A DNA stretch of 64,000 nucleotides from Scandinavium vulneris_A (GCA_046518185.1 JBKGRZ010000002.1:62001-126000), one strand, 5' to 3'; shown: positions 34,719-43,312, counted from the stretch's first letter. Notes: generated by a model from the letters alone, not told the origin. Numbers and translations are program-made.

Positions 34719-34865
34719 GGATTTCTCTCCTTGCTACCTGAAAACAAATTAATCACAGATATAAATTAGCCTGGAAGAAGAAAGATGCCAATAGTAAACA
34801 AATGGTTAACGCTTTTTTTGGGGAAAAATCTGAGTTTGAAACTTGAGAGGGACACTAGGGAGGAT

Positions 34866-34990
34866 ATGGTGCATCCGGGAGGATTACTCACAGAAGGCTC
34901 GCCCTAAAGGGCCGTTGCTGAAGCAACGTTATCCTCCCTTGTGCTTGCTGAGAGTATTTCTCTCTCTGGCACATTATCATCGCTGATAAC
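34866..34990 (-). repeat. tRNA-Arg spacer repeat A with 3' tRNA remnant
   Basis: This spacer ends (minus strand) in a copy of the last 19 bases of tRNA-Arg (TGGTGCATCCGGGAGGATT on the plus strand at about 34869-34887) and includes two short hairpins, AAGGCTCGCCC...GGGCC and GTTGCTTCAGCAAC. It is close to identical to repeat B at 35116-35240 over some 125 bases. Not followed by another tRNA, so it is the terminal unit of the array. Confidence 0.8.
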
Positions 34991-35000
34991 CTGGAGGATA

Positions 35001-35077
35001 TGGTGCATCCGGGAGGATTCGAACCTCCGACCGCTCGGTTCGTAGCCGAGTACTCTATCCAGCTGAGCTACGGATGC
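35001..35077 (-). tRNA. argZ: tRNA-Arg(ACG), third copy
   Basis: 77 bases including an encoded CCA. Minus-strand sequence begins GCATCCGTAGCTCAGCTGG and has anticodon ACG in GGCTACGAACC; A34 is normally deaminated to inosine, reading CGU, CGC and CGA. Identical to the other two copies in this window. The symbol follows E. coli order (serV, argV, argY, argZ). Confidence 0.97.
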
Positions 35078-35115
35078 ATCGGGACTGCTGATTTACTGCT
35101 AATAACTCGGAGAAG

Positions 35116-35240
35116 ATGGTGCATCCGGGAGGATTACTCGCCGAAGGCTCGCCCTAAAGGGCCGTTGCTGAAGCAACGTTATCTTCCCTTGTGCTTGCTG
35201 AGAGGATTTCTCTCTTTAGCACATTATCATCACTGATAAC
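35116..35240 (-). repeat. tRNA-Arg spacer repeat B with 3' tRNA remnant
   Basis: Near-copy of repeat A: the same 19-base 3' tRNA-Arg remnant (from about 35119), the same pair of hairpins (GCCCTAAAGGGC and GTTGCTGAAGCAAC), and the same A-C-A-T-T-A-T-C-A-T-C end. Separates the second and third tRNA-Arg genes. Confidence 0.82.
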
Positions 35241-35250
35241 TCGGAGAATA

Positions 35251-35327
35251 TGGTGCATCCGGGAGGATTCGAACCTCCGACCGCTCGGTTCGTAGCCGAG
35301 TACTCTATCCAGCTGAGCTACGGATGC
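35251..35327 (-). tRNA. argY: tRNA-Arg(ACG), second copy
   Basis: 77 bases with encoded CCA, sequence identical to the copies at 35001 and 35524; anticodon ACG. Part of the serV-argV-argY-argZ transcript, processed from a common precursor. Confidence 0.97.
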
Positions 35328-35388
35328 ATCGGAATTACTAGGGTACTACTGACTCAATGTCACTCATCATGCCGCAACACTGATGAAG

Positions 35389-35520
35389 ATGGTGCTTCCG
35401 GCAGAGTTACTCACCGAAGGCTTGCCCTAAAGGGCCGCTGCTTAAGCAGCGTTATCTTCTCTGGCACTTACTGAGAATGAGAGTTTCTCAGGCGCTTTAT
35501 CATTGCTGATAGCAAGGAGA
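35389..35520 (-). repeat. tRNA-Arg spacer repeat C (diverged)
   Basis: A diverged relative of repeats A and B: the remnant reads TGGTGCTTCCGGCAGAGTT (about 35392-35410) with several mismatches, then GCCCTAAAGGGC and GCTGCTTAAGCAGC hairpins, where paired bases changed together compared with A and B (GTTGCT/AGCAAC to GCTGCT/AGCAGC). Lies between the first and second tRNA-Arg genes. Confidence 0.78.
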
Positions 35521-35523
35521 AGA

Positions 35524-35600
35524 TGGTGCATCCGGGAGGATTCGAACCTCCGACCGCTCGGTTCGTAGCCGAGTACTCTATCCAGCTGAGCTACGGATGC
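35524..35600 (-). tRNA. argV: tRNA-Arg(ACG), first copy
   Basis: 77 bases with encoded CCA and anticodon ACG. Three bases separate it from the upstream tRNA-Ser, so the two are cut from one precursor. Sequence identical to the other two copies. Confidence 0.97.
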
Positions 35601-35603
35601 AAA

Positions 35604-35696
35604 TGGCGGTGAGGCGGGGATTCGAACCCCGGATGCAGCTTTTGACCGCATACTCCCTTAGCAGGGGAGCGCCTTCAGCCTCTCGGCCACCTCACC
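35604..35696 (-). tRNA. serV: tRNA-Ser(GCU)
   Basis: 93 bases including CCA, with the long variable arm of class II tRNAs. Minus-strand start GGTGAGGTGGCCGAGAGGC, anticodon GCT in C-C-T-G-C-T-A-A-G-G, reading AGC and AGU. First gene of the tRNA operon, as in E. coli. Confidence 0.97.
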
Positions 35697-35757
35697 ATAC
35701 GCCTCTTGCGAGTGCTTCGAATTACTCGTTAGAGCTCATCGTCGCTGCGTGGCGCAC

Positions 35758-35785
35758 ATATTACTTTCTGGGACTTATAAGTCAA
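35758..35785 (-). promoter_or_regulatory. Promoter of the serV-argVYZ tRNA operon
   Basis: On the minus strand TTGACT (35780-35785) and TAATAT (35758-35763) are separated by 16 bases and followed by a GC-rich discriminator (GTGCGCC), the arrangement typical of stringently controlled stable-RNA promoters. About 55 bases of leader precede tRNA-Ser. Confidence 0.85.
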
Positions 35786-35990
35786 ACAATTTTTCCAGAC
35801 CTTTTATCGTTTGCACACTTCACACTCAATTAGCCTGCAAAAACGGCAAAAAGAGCGATTTATCAACACAAAGCGCCTGAGATAAATGCGTAAACAGTGA
35901 GAGGTCAGAAAGGGAAACCAGCAATAAAGCACGAGATATTCAGAGCAGATATGACAACAGAAGGGGGAAAAACGTAGAAAGCGAGAGCTT

Positions 35991-36014
35991 GCGTCTCACC
36001 GGGCAGTGAGACGC
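35991..36014 (-). terminator. Hairpin downstream of csrA
   Basis: GCGTCTCAC (35991-35999) and GTGAGACGC (36006-36014) form a nine-base stem eight bases beyond the csrA stop. The minus-strand tail is only modestly U-rich. Confidence 0.65.
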
Positions 36015-36021
36015 AGGAAAC

Positions 36022-36207
36022 TTAGTAACTGGACTGCTGGGATTTTTCAGCCTGGATACGCTGGTAGATCTCTTCACGATGGACAGAGACTTCTTTAGGG
36101 GCGTTTACGCCGATGCGTACCTGGTTGCCCTTCACCCCTAAAACTGTCACGGTGACCTCATCGCCAATCATGAGGGTTTCACCAACTCGACGAGTCAGAA
36201 TCAGCAT
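36022..36207 (-). CDS. csrA: Carbon storage regulator CsrA
   Basis: 61-residue RNA-binding dimer that binds GGA motifs in leaders and represses glycogen synthesis and biofilm genes while favouring motility. The first strand L-I-L-T-R-R-V-G-E and the basic R44-containing V-H-R-E-E-I-Y-Q-R, both needed for RNA contact, are intact. Identical in layout to E. coli: between alaS and the serV tRNA operon, with an AAGGAGCAAAG site. Confidence 0.97.
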
Positions 36208-36448
36208 TCTTTGCTCCTTGAAAGATTAAAAGAGTCGGGTCTCTTGTATCCCGGCATTATCCATCATATAACGCCAAAAAGTAAGCGATGACAAACACGT
36301 AAACGTGTAAGCAGTCACGGCATTACATTCTGTTAAACGTAAGTTTAGCCGATTTACACAATTTCAACCTGACTTTATCGTTGTCAGTCTTGCTTATACA
36401 GGACGCCTCAACCCTATGGATAAAGGCGTCCCCTGCGTTTTATAGTTA

Positions 36449-39076
36449 TTACAGTTTTGCGCTGACCCACGCTTTTACGCTAGCCAGTGCGGCCGGGAGA
36501 GCCGCTGCATCCGTACCACCGGCTTGCGCCATATCAGGACGACCGCCCCCTTTACCACCCACCTGCTGGGCGACCATACCAATCAATTCCCCTGCTTTAA
36601 CACGGTCCGTCACATCCTTAGAGACGCCCGCAATCAGAGAAACCTTATCATCCGCGACCGTAGCCAACACCACAATCGTGGAACCCAACTGGTTCTTCAG
36701 ATCGTCGACCATAGTACGCAGCATCTTCGGCTCAACGCCAGTAAGTTCGCTCACCAGCAGTTTTACGCCATTGATTTCTTCGGCTTTGCTGGAGAGATTC
36801 GCACTCTCCTGCGCGGCAGCCTGCTCTTTCAGCTGCTGTAGCTCTTTTTCCAGCTGACGAGTACGTTCCAGCACTGAACGGACTTTGTCTGTCAGGTTGT
36901 GACTATCGCCTTTCAGCAGATGCGCCACATCGCTCAGCACATCGCTCTGCGTATGCAGGCTGGCGATAGCCCCTTCACCGGTCACCGCTTCGATACGACG
37001 CACACCTGCCGCCGTTCCGGATTCGGACGTGATGCGGAACAGGCCGATATCACCGGTGCGAGAGGCGTGAGTACCGCCACACAGTTCGGTAGAGAAATCG
37101 CCCATGCTCAGAACGCGAACGCGCTCGTCATATTTCTCGCCAAACAGCGCCATGGCACCTTTAGCTTTCGCGTCTTCCAGTTCCATCACGTGGGTTTCGA
37201 TTGGCAGGTTACGACGGATCTGAGCATTGACCAGATCTTCTACTGCACGAATCTCTTCCGGCTTCATCGCTTCATTATGGGAGAAGTCAAAGCGCAGCGC
37301 TTTGTCATTCACCAGGGATCCTTTCTGCGCAACGTGGGTGCCAAGCACCTGGCGCAGCGCCGCGTGCATCAAATGCGTCGCAGAGTGGTTCAGCAGAATA
37401 CGGGCACGACGCGCTTCGTCGACGTCTGCCTGCACAGCGTCACCCACTTTAAGGGAACCGTTGCTCAGCGTACCGAGATGACCAATCGCCTGACCGTACT
37501 TCTGCGTGTCGTTGACGTCGAACGCAAAACCGGCACCTTTCAACTGACCTTTATCGCCAACCTGGCCGCCAGATTCGGCATAGAACGGAGTCTGATCCAG
37601 CACAACCACGGCGCTTTGGCCTGCGGCAATGCTGTCGACGGCTTTACCTTCCACGAACAGCGCGGTGACTTTCGCGTTCAGTTCCAGATGGTCATAGCCT
37701 TTAAATTCGGAGGCGCTATCCACGCGGATCATCGCGTTGTAATCGGCACCAAAACCGCTGGATTCACGCGCACGACGACGCTGTTCTTCCATTGCGGCTT
37801 CGAAGCCAGCTTCGTCCACTTTAAGATTGCGCTCACGGCAAACGTCCGCCGTCAGGTCAACCGGGAAGCCGTAGGTGTCATACAAACGGAAGGCGGTTTC
37901 GCCATCCAGCGTATCGCCTTTCAGCTTCGACAGTTCGTCATCCAGAAGCGCCAGACCACGCTCGAGCGTACGGGCAAACTGCTCTTCTTCGGTTTTCAGA
38001 ACCTGCTCAACCTGCGCCTGCTGACGTTTCAGTTCGTCGCCAGCGGAACCCATCACTTCAATCAACGGGCCGACCAGTTTCCAGAAGAAACTCTCTTTCG
38101 CGCCGAGCATATTTCCATGACGAACGGCACGACGAATGATACGACGCAGCACGTAGCCACGGTTTTCATTCGACGGGATAACGCCGTCAGCAATCAGGAA
38201 CGCACAGGAACGAATGTGGTCGGCGATCACCCGTAGCGATTTGTTGCTGAGATCGGTCGCACCAGTCTCTTTTGCCACGGCCTGAATCAGGGTACGGAAC
38301 AGGTCGATGTCATAGTTCGAGTTCACGTGCTGCAATACAGCCGCGATACGCTCCAGGCCCATACCGGTATCCACGGACGGCTTCGGCAGCGGTTCCATGG
38401 TGCCGTCAGCCTGACGGTTGAACTGCATGAAGACGATGTTCCAGATCTCGATGTAACGGTCGCCGTCTTCTTCCGGGCTACCCGGAGGGCCACCCCAGAT
38501 GTGATCGCCATGATCGAAGAAGATTTCGGTACACGGACCGCACGGACCGGTATCGCCCATCTGCCAGAAGTTATCAGACGCATACGGCGCGCCTTTGTTG
38601 TCGCCGATGCGGATTATGCGCTCACGTGGAACACCAACGTCGTTGGCCCAAATTTCGAACGCTTCGTCATCGGTTTCGTACACGGTGACCCACAGACGCT
38701 CTTTCGGCAGTGCAAACCAGTTTTCACCGGTCAGCAACTCCCATGCGTACTGGATAGCATCGTGTTTGAAGTAGTCGCCGAAGCTGAAGTTGCCCAGCAT
38801 TTCGAAGAAAGTGTGGTGACGCGCGGTGTAACCGACGTTTTCCAGATCGTTGTGCTTACCGCCCGCACGCACGCAGCGCTGCGAGGTGGTCGCGCGGGAA
38901 TAATTACGCTTGTCGAGACCAAGGAACACATCCTTGAACTGGTTCATCCCGGCGTTGGTAAACAGCAGAGTTGGGTCGTTGTTTGGTACCAGGGAGCTGC
39001 TGGCAACTACCTGATGTCCCTTACTATGGAAAAAGTCGAGAAACGCCTGACGGATCTCAGCGGTGCTCTTGCTCAT
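36449..39076 (-). CDS. alaS: Alanyl-tRNA synthetase
   Basis: 875 residues (E. coli 876). An N-terminal class II catalytic core (about 1-240) includes T-L-L-F-T-N-A-G-M-N-Q-F. It is followed by the tRNA-recognition domain, an editing domain with the zinc-binding H-S-A-T-H and C-G-G-T-H motifs (about 560-670), and a C-terminal oligomerisation region with a Gly-rich G-G-K-G-G-G-R-P-D. Charges tRNA-Ala and clears mischarged Ser and Gly. Between recX and csrA as in E. coli. Confidence 0.97.
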   Translation of the reverse strand: MSKSTAEIRQAFLDFFHSKGHQVVASSSLVPNNDPTLLFTNAGMNQFKDVFLGLDKRNYSRATTSQRCVRAGGKHNDLENVGYTARHHTFFEMLGNFSFGDYFKHDAIQYAWELLTGENWFALPKERLWVTVYETDDEAFEIWANDVGVPRERIIRIGDNKGAPYASDNFWQMGDTGPCGPCTEIFFDHGDHIWGGPPGSPEEDGDRYIEIWNIVFMQFNRQADGTMEPLPKPSVDTGMGLERIAAVLQHVNSNYDIDLFRTLIQAVAKETGATDLSNKSLRVIADHIRSCAFLIADGVIPSNENRGYVLRRIIRRAVRHGNMLGAKESFFWKLVGPLIEVMGSAGDELKRQQAQVEQVLKTEEEQFARTLERGLALLDDELSKLKGDTLDGETAFRLYDTYGFPVDLTADVCRERNLKVDEAGFEAAMEEQRRRARESSGFGADYNAMIRVDSASEFKGYDHLELNAKVTALFVEGKAVDSIAAGQSAVVVLDQTPFYAESGGQVGDKGQLKGAGFAFDVNDTQKYGQAIGHLGTLSNGSLKVGDAVQADVDEARRARILLNHSATHLMHAALRQVLGTHVAQKGSLVNDKALRFDFSHNEAMKPEEIRAVEDLVNAQIRRNLPIETHVMELEDAKAKGAMALFGEKYDERVRVLSMGDFSTELCGGTHASRTGDIGLFRITSESGTAAGVRRIEAVTGEGAIASLHTQSDVLSDVAHLLKGDSHNLTDKVRSVLERTRQLEKELQQLKEQAAAQESANLSSKAEEINGVKLLVSELTGVEPKMLRTMVDDLKNQLGSTIVVLATVADDKVSLIAGVSKDVTDRVKAGELIGMVAQQVGGKGGGRPDMAQAGGTDAAALPAALASVKAWVSAKL

Positions 39077-39208
39077 AATTATCCTGGAATCACGCTAACG
39101 GATTGTTGCAGGCGGCAGCTGAACAGTTTTTAGACAGTCAGGCAACCTTGCGGAAAAAAGTGGGAATAAGATAAGTTTTCTTGGGAGGGAAGTAAAATAC
39201 CGAGTGAC

Positions 39209-39709
39209 TCAGTCGGCAAAATTTCGCCATATTTGCTGGATATCTTCCATCAAATAGCCACGGTTAAGGAGAAATCGCTGCACCTTTACTTTTTCGGCAA
39301 ACGCGGTGGGAAGCGGTTCGCCGTATTTTCGCAGCGCCTGGTCGCGTGCCAGCGCCATCCAGTCAATGTCGCAGTCATACATCGCCTGCTCGATGTCAGT
39401 CCGGCTAATGCCTTTCTGATTCAGCTCCTGGCGAATGCGCGCCGGGCCATAACCTTTCCGGCTGCGGCTGGCGATAAACTGGCGGGTGAATCGGGCATCA
39501 TCGAGATAGTTACTCTCCTGACACCAGGCCACGACCTTATCGACTTCTTCCGGCGGGGCATCAATCGGCTCGGGGCCGTTTTTCGTCAGAACCGGTGCCA
39601 CCAGCTTACGACGCAGCTCTTTTTCGCTGTGATCGCGCATCGCCAGAATGCGGATGGCTCTGTCCAGCAAGCGAGCATAAGCAGAACGACGGGGTGAACT
39701 TTCAGTCAT
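39209..39709 (-). CDS. recX: RecA regulator RecX
   Basis: 166-residue helical protein that inhibits RecA filament growth. Contains the three-helix repeats typical of the family, e.g. S-R-K-G-Y-G-P-A-R-I-R-Q-E-L and R-G-Y-L-M-E-D-I-Q. Starts 82 bases after recA, beyond the recA terminator, so it is probably made by read-through as in E. coli and is thereby SOS-induced. Confidence 0.95.
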   Translation of the reverse strand: MTESSPRRSAYARLLDRAIRILAMRDHSEKELRRKLVAPVLTKNGPEPIDAPPEEVDKVVAWCQESNYLDDARFTRQFIASRSRKGYGPARIRQELNQKGISRTDIEQAMYDCDIDWMALARDQALRKYGEPLPTAFAEKVKVQRFLLNRGYLMEDIQQIWRNFAD

Positions 39710-39753
39710 AGCGGTTCCTCTTTGCTGAAAAAAATGGGTAGTCTGAAATGCAA

Positions 39754-39777
39754 AAAGGGCCGCATCAGCGGCCCTTT
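39754..39777 (-). terminator. recA terminator
   Basis: AAAGGGCCGC (39754-39763) and GCGGCCCTTT (39768-39777) form a ten-base stem with a four-base loop; the minus-strand tail runs TTTTTGCATTT. Located between recA and recX, it sets the recA to recX ratio. Confidence 0.9.
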
Positions 39778-39791
39778 GGCTTCAACAAGGA

Positions 39792-40850
39792 TTAGAAATC
39801 TTCGTTGGTTTCTTCAACGCTGTTATCGTCAACGGTGAAGGCCGGTTTGTCGTCCTGATTGGTCAGCAGCAACTCACGGACTTTCTTCTCGATTTCTTTC
39901 GCCGCAGCCGGGTTCTCTTTCAGCCAGGAGATAGCGTTCGCTTTACCCTGACCGATTTTGTCGCCGTTATAGCTGTACCAGGCACCGGCTTTCTCGATCA
40001 GCTTCTCTTTCACGCCGAGATCGACCAATTCACCGTAGAAGTTGATACCTTCGCCGTAGAGGATCTGGAATTCAGCCTGCTTGAACGGTGCCGCGATTTT
40101 GTTTTTCACGACCTTCACGCGGGTTTCGCTGCCCACCACGTTATCGCCCTCTTTCACCGCACCGATACGGCGGATGTCGAGACGCACGGAGGCGTAGAAT
40201 TTCAGCGCGTTACCACCGGTGGTGGTTTCCGGGTTACCAAACATCACACCAATTTTCATACGGATCTGGTTGATGAAGATCAGCAGGGTATTGGACTGCT
40301 TCAGGTTACCGGCCAGCTTACGCATCGCCTGGCTCATCATACGTGCCGCGAGGCCCATGTGAGAATCGCCGATTTCGCCTTCGATTTCCGCTTTCGGCGT
40401 CAGCGCTGCAACGGAGTCGACAACGATAACGTCTACTGCACCAGAACGTGCCAGCGCGTCACAGATTTCCAGCGCCTGCTCACCGGTGTCCGGCTGGGAA
40501 CACAGCAGGTTGTCGATATCAACGCCCAGCTTACGAGCATAGACCGGGTCAAGCGCGTGTTCTGCGTCGATAAACGCACAGGTTTTACCTTCACGCTGTG
40601 CGGCGGCAACGACCTGCAGCGTCAGCGTGGTTTTACCGGAGGATTCCGGTCCGTAAATTTCAACGATACGGCCCATCGGCAGGCCGCCAGCGCCCAGCGC
40701 GATGTCCAGAGAAAGCGAGCCGGTGGAGATGGTTTCCACATCCATGGAACGGTCTTCACCCAGGCGCATGATGGAGCCTTTACCGAATTGCTTTTCGATC
40801 TGGCCCAGTGCTGCCGCCAACGCTTTCTGTTTGTTTTCGTCGATAGCCAT
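39792..40850 (-). CDS. recA: Recombinase RecA
   Basis: 352 residues (E. coli 353). DNA strand-exchange ATPase and co-protease for LexA. Walker A G-P-E-S-S-G-K-T-T is near residue 67, the L2-flanking region in M-F-G-N-P-E-T-T-T-G-G-N-A, and the acidic C-terminal tail ends E-E-T-N-E-D-F. An AGGAGTAAT site precedes the ATG, and a LexA-covered promoter lies 50 bases upstream. Confidence 0.98.
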   Translation of the reverse strand: MAIDENKQKALAAALGQIEKQFGKGSIMRLGEDRSMDVETISTGSLSLDIALGAGGLPMGRIVEIYGPESSGKTTLTLQVVAAAQREGKTCAFIDAEHALDPVYARKLGVDIDNLLCSQPDTGEQALEICDALARSGAVDVIVVDSVAALTPKAEIEGEIGDSHMGLAARMMSQAMRKLAGNLKQSNTLLIFINQIRMKIGVMFGNPETTTGGNALKFYASVRLDIRRIGAVKEGDNVVGSETRVKVVKNKIAAPFKQAEFQILYGEGINFYGELVDLGVKEKLIEKAGAWYSYNGDKIGQGKANAISWLKENPAAAKEIEKKVRELLLTNQDDKPAFTVDDNSVEETNEDF

Positions 40851-40899
40851 TATTACTCCTGTCCGGGTGTTAACGCGTAAATTCTGTTTTGATGACGCA

Positions 40900-40927
40900 A
40901 TTATACTGTATGGTCATACAGTATCAA
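40900..40927 (-). promoter_or_regulatory. recA promoter with LexA (SOS) box
   Basis: Minus strand: TTGATA (-35, 40922-40927), 16-base spacer, TATAAT (-10, 40900-40905). The spacer is the LexA box CTGT-N8-ACAG at 40906-40921, and the extended 20-mer TACTGTATGGTCATACAGTA differs from the E. coli recA box at only two central bases. The -35 overlaps the pncC stop codon (40924-40926). Confidence 0.95.
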
Positions 40928-41421
40928 GTGTTTTGTAGAAATTGTTGCCACAGCAGTTGCAGGGCATACGCGGTCGCCTGACGGCGCACGGCTTCGCGGT
41001 CGCCAGGGAAGCATTCCCGACGGGTAAAACCCTGCCCATTTACGCAGGCAAGCCCGAACCACACGGTGCCAACCGGCTTTTCTTCACTGCCGCCGTCCGG
41101 CCCGGCAATGCCGCTAACCGAGAGAGCATAGGTGGCACGCGCCGCTCGCAGCGCACCTATTGCCATTTCGACCACCACCGGTTCGCTGACCGCGCCGTGG
41201 CGCAGTAACGTCTCTTCGCTCACGCCAATCATCTGCGATTTAGCTTCGTTACTGTAGGTCACAAATCCGCGTTCAAACCAGGCGGAACTGCCTGAAATAT
41301 CCGTCAGCACTTTGGCTATCCAGCCCCCAGTGCAGGATTCTGCGGTCGTGACGGTCGCGCCCTGGGCTTTCAATGCCAGCCCAACCTGTTCGCTGAACGC
41401 CATCAATTCACTGTCGGTCAT
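40924..41421 (-). CDS. pncC: Nicotinamide-nucleotide amidase PncC
   Basis: 165 residues, the E. coli length, hydrolysing NMN to nicotinate mononucleotide in NAD recycling. CinA C-terminal family motifs A-E-S-C-T-G-G-W and G-I-A-G-P-D-G-G are present with the catalytic serine. Of two adjacent ATGs, 41421 is chosen because AGGA lies six bases upstream, while 41424 would leave three. The stop codon lies inside the recA promoter. Confidence 0.95.
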   Translation of the reverse strand: MTDSELMAFSEQVGLALKAQGATVTTAESCTGGWIAKVLTDISGSSAWFERGFVTYSNEAKSQMIGVSEETLLRHGAVSEPVVVEMAIGALRAARATYALSVSGIAGPDGGSEEKPVGTVWFGLACVNGQGFTRRECFPGDREAVRRQATAYALQLLWQQFLQNT

Positions 41422-41527
41422 CATGATTCCTTACAGCCTGAAAAACATGCTGCTCACGATACCATTTTCTGGGGGGAGAGGGAGATGGGGTAGCAATTTT
41501 ACGAGCACGCTTCAGAAAAATCATGCA

Positions 41528-41549
41528 GCGCCCCATTCGTCCAGGGCGC
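41528..41549 (-). terminator. Hairpin after the metal-binding protein gene
   Basis: GCGCCC (41528-41533) pairs with GGGCGC (41544-41549); on the minus strand a TTTTT run follows about eight bases later. Probable end of the metal transporter transcript, facing pncC's start. Confidence 0.55.
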
Positions 41550-41558
41550 ATCCCAGAA

Positions 41559-42437
41559 TTACTTCATACTATTGGCAAGCGTCTCTACGTTATGACGCAG
41601 CATGCTGGCGTAGCTGTCGGCCACCCCGCCCGGTTTCGATAATGCTTCGGGATATAGCTCGCCACCCGGCTGCGCCCCCGTGGCAGACGCTATCTGTTTG
41701 ACCAAACGCGGATCGAGCTGATTTTCCATAAACCAGGTATGTACCCCATCCGCCTTAATCTGTTGGATTAGTGTCCCCACCTGCGCTGCGCTGGCCTCGC
41801 TTTCTGACGACAGTCCCTGCGGGGCCATAAAGGTCACGCCATACGCGCGGCCAAAATAGCCAAACGCATCGTGGCTGGTCAGCACTTTGCGTTTCGCCTG
41901 CGGGATGGCGTTAAAGCGCGCCTTCGCCCAGCCGTCAATTTGCTGTAGCTGAGCGATATATTTCTGCCCGCTGGCATTCAGCGCCGCTTCGTCCTGCGGG
42001 TCCGCTTTCACCAGCCCGGCCAGGATGTTCTGCGCATACAACGCCCCATTGGCCGCACTGTTCCAGGCATGCGGATCGGTCACGGTTTTCCCATCTTCAT
42101 CCAGGGTATGCGTTTTCACCCCCTGGGAAGCCACCACCCGCTCGCCCTTAAACCCCGAGGCCTTCACCAGCCGGTCAATCCAGCCTTCCAGACCCAACCC
42201 GTTGACCACCACCACGTCGGCCTTGCTCAACAGCACACTGTCTTGCGGCGACGGTTCGAAGGTGTGCGGATCGCCATCCGGCCCGACCAGCGTATCAACA
42301 TGCACATGTTCCCCGCCCACCTGCTGCACCATATCGCCGAGCACCGAAAAGCTGGTGACCACGTTCAGCGTTTTCGCCATCACGCCCTGCGACAGTGCGC
42401 TCAGCGTCAGCGCCAGAATAATCCCCGTACGTTTCAT
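41559..42437 (-). CDS. Metal-binding periplasmic protein of a Zn/Mn ABC importer
   Basis: 292 residues from the ATG at 42437 (site GGGGAAAAG), with a signal peptide to about A-x-A-K (residue 21). Cluster A-I metal receptor: probable ligands are His 58 (D-P-H-T-F), His 123 (D-P-H-A-W), His 189 (S-H-D-A-F) and, where Mn/Fe receptors have Asp, Glu 264 in L-Y-P-E-A-L. It lacks the His-rich loop of ZnuA. The metal could be Zn, Mn or Fe; a Zur-like site in front of the operon favours Zn. Last gene, 14 bases after the permease. Not in E. coli at this locus. Confidence 0.88.
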   Translation of the reverse strand: MKRTGIILALTLSALSQGVMAKTLNVVTSFSVLGDMVQQVGGEHVHVDTLVGPDGDPHTFEPSPQDSVLLSKADVVVVNGLGLEGWIDRLVKASGFKGERVVASQGVKTHTLDEDGKTVTDPHAWNSAANGALYAQNILAGLVKADPQDEAALNASGQKYIAQLQQIDGWAKARFNAIPQAKRKVLTSHDAFGYFGRAYGVTFMAPQGLSSESEASAAQVGTLIQQIKADGVHTWFMENQLDPRLVKQIASATGAQPGGELYPEALSKPGGVADSYASMLRHNVETLANSMK

Positions 42438-42451
42438 CTTTTCCCCTTGCG

Positions 42452-43312
42452 TTAAAATAGCGCTCGCAGGCTGAAAGCCAGCCGGCTGCGCGTGCCAAAA
42501 AACACCGAAATGAAAAACAGGACACTGGCGGTCAGTACGATCGACGGCCCGGCGGGCAAATTGGCTGTCCAGGAGAGGCTCAGCCCCAGCCAGGCGCAGA
42601 ACGCACCGCTGACCGCCGCGAAGAGTAAAATGCACGGCAGCGTATGCGCCCAGCAGCGAGCGGCAATCGCCGGAAGCATCATGACGCCCACCGCCATCAG
42701 GGTGCCGAGCACCTGGAAACCTGCCACCAGATTGATCACCAGCAGCGCCAGAAATAGCCCATGCAGCAGCGACGGCAGACGGCGGGCATTCACCTCCAGC
42801 CATGCGCTGTCAAAGGCCTCACTGACCAGGCCGCGATACAGCAATGCCATCACCACCAGCGTCAGGCTGGACACGCCGGAAACAAACAGCGCGGCGTTGT
42901 TATCCACTGCCAGAATCGAACCAAACAGTAAATGCAGCAGATCGACGCTGGAACCACGCAGCGAGACCAGGGTCACGCCCAGCGCCAGCGAGCCCAGATA
43001 GAATCCGGCAAAGCTGGCATCCTCTTTAAGGGGCGTTCGACGACTGACCCAGCCCGCAATCAGCGCCACCGCAATCCCGGCGATAAAACCGCCCACGGTC
43101 ATCGCCAGCAGCGACATGCCGCTCAACAGATACCCCACAGCGACACCCGGCAGAATCGCGTGCGAAAGCGCGTCGCCCATCAGACTCATCCTGCGCAGCA
43201 GCAGGAAAACCCCCAGCATAGTGGTACTGACCGACAGCGCCAGACACACCACCAGCGCCCGCCGCATAAAGCCAAATTCGATGAAAGGTTGGAAGAAGGT
43301 ATGCCAGATCAT
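42452..43312 (-). CDS. Metal ABC transporter permease (ZnuB/SitC-type)
   Basis: 286 residues of the ABC-3 permease family with about eight membrane segments. Conserved stretches are R-R-A-L-V-V-C-L-A-L, L-M-G-D-A-L-S-H-A-I-L-P-G-V-A, where the second provides the conserved His, and G-T-L-M-A-V-G-V-M-M-L-P. Overlaps the ATPase gene by four bases (ATGA). Forms the channel for the metal delivered by the downstream binding protein. Confidence 0.92.
   Translation of the reverse strand: MIWHTFFQPFIEFGFMRRALVVCLALSVSTTMLGVFLLLRRMSLMGDALSHAILPGVAVGYLLSGMSLLAMTVGGFIAGIAVALIAGWVSRRTPLKEDASFAGFYLGSLALGVTLVSLRGSSVDLLHLLFGSILAVDNNAALFVSGVSSLTLVVMALLYRGLVSEAFDSAWLEVNARRLPSLLHGLFLALLVINLVAGFQVLGTLMAVGVMMLPAIAARCWAHTLPCILLFAAVSGAFCAWLGLSLSWTANLPAGPSIVLTASVLFFISVFFGTRSRLAFSLRALF

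Larger units (their letters stand above)
35697..36021. other. Gap between tRNA operon and csrA
   Basis: 325 bases holding the tRNA operon promoter near its left end (35758-35785) and the csrA hairpin at its right end (35991-36014). The middle, 35800-35980, has no frame or structure that I can support. Confidence 0.6.

Noticed and set aside
35000..35474. Frames reading M-V-H-P-G-G-F-E-P-P-T-A-R-F over the tRNA-Arg genes
   Set aside because: They are antisense translations of the tRNA genes, a well-known source of false proteins.
36899..38236. 445-codon plus-strand frame antisense to alaS
   Set aside because: Shadow of alaS in high-GC third-position context; composition is not protein-like.
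19683..41546. Identical 16-mer CCCCATTCGTCCAGGG after nrdF and after the metal transporter operon
   Set aside because: About one such match is expected by chance in 64 kb; no further shared flank.
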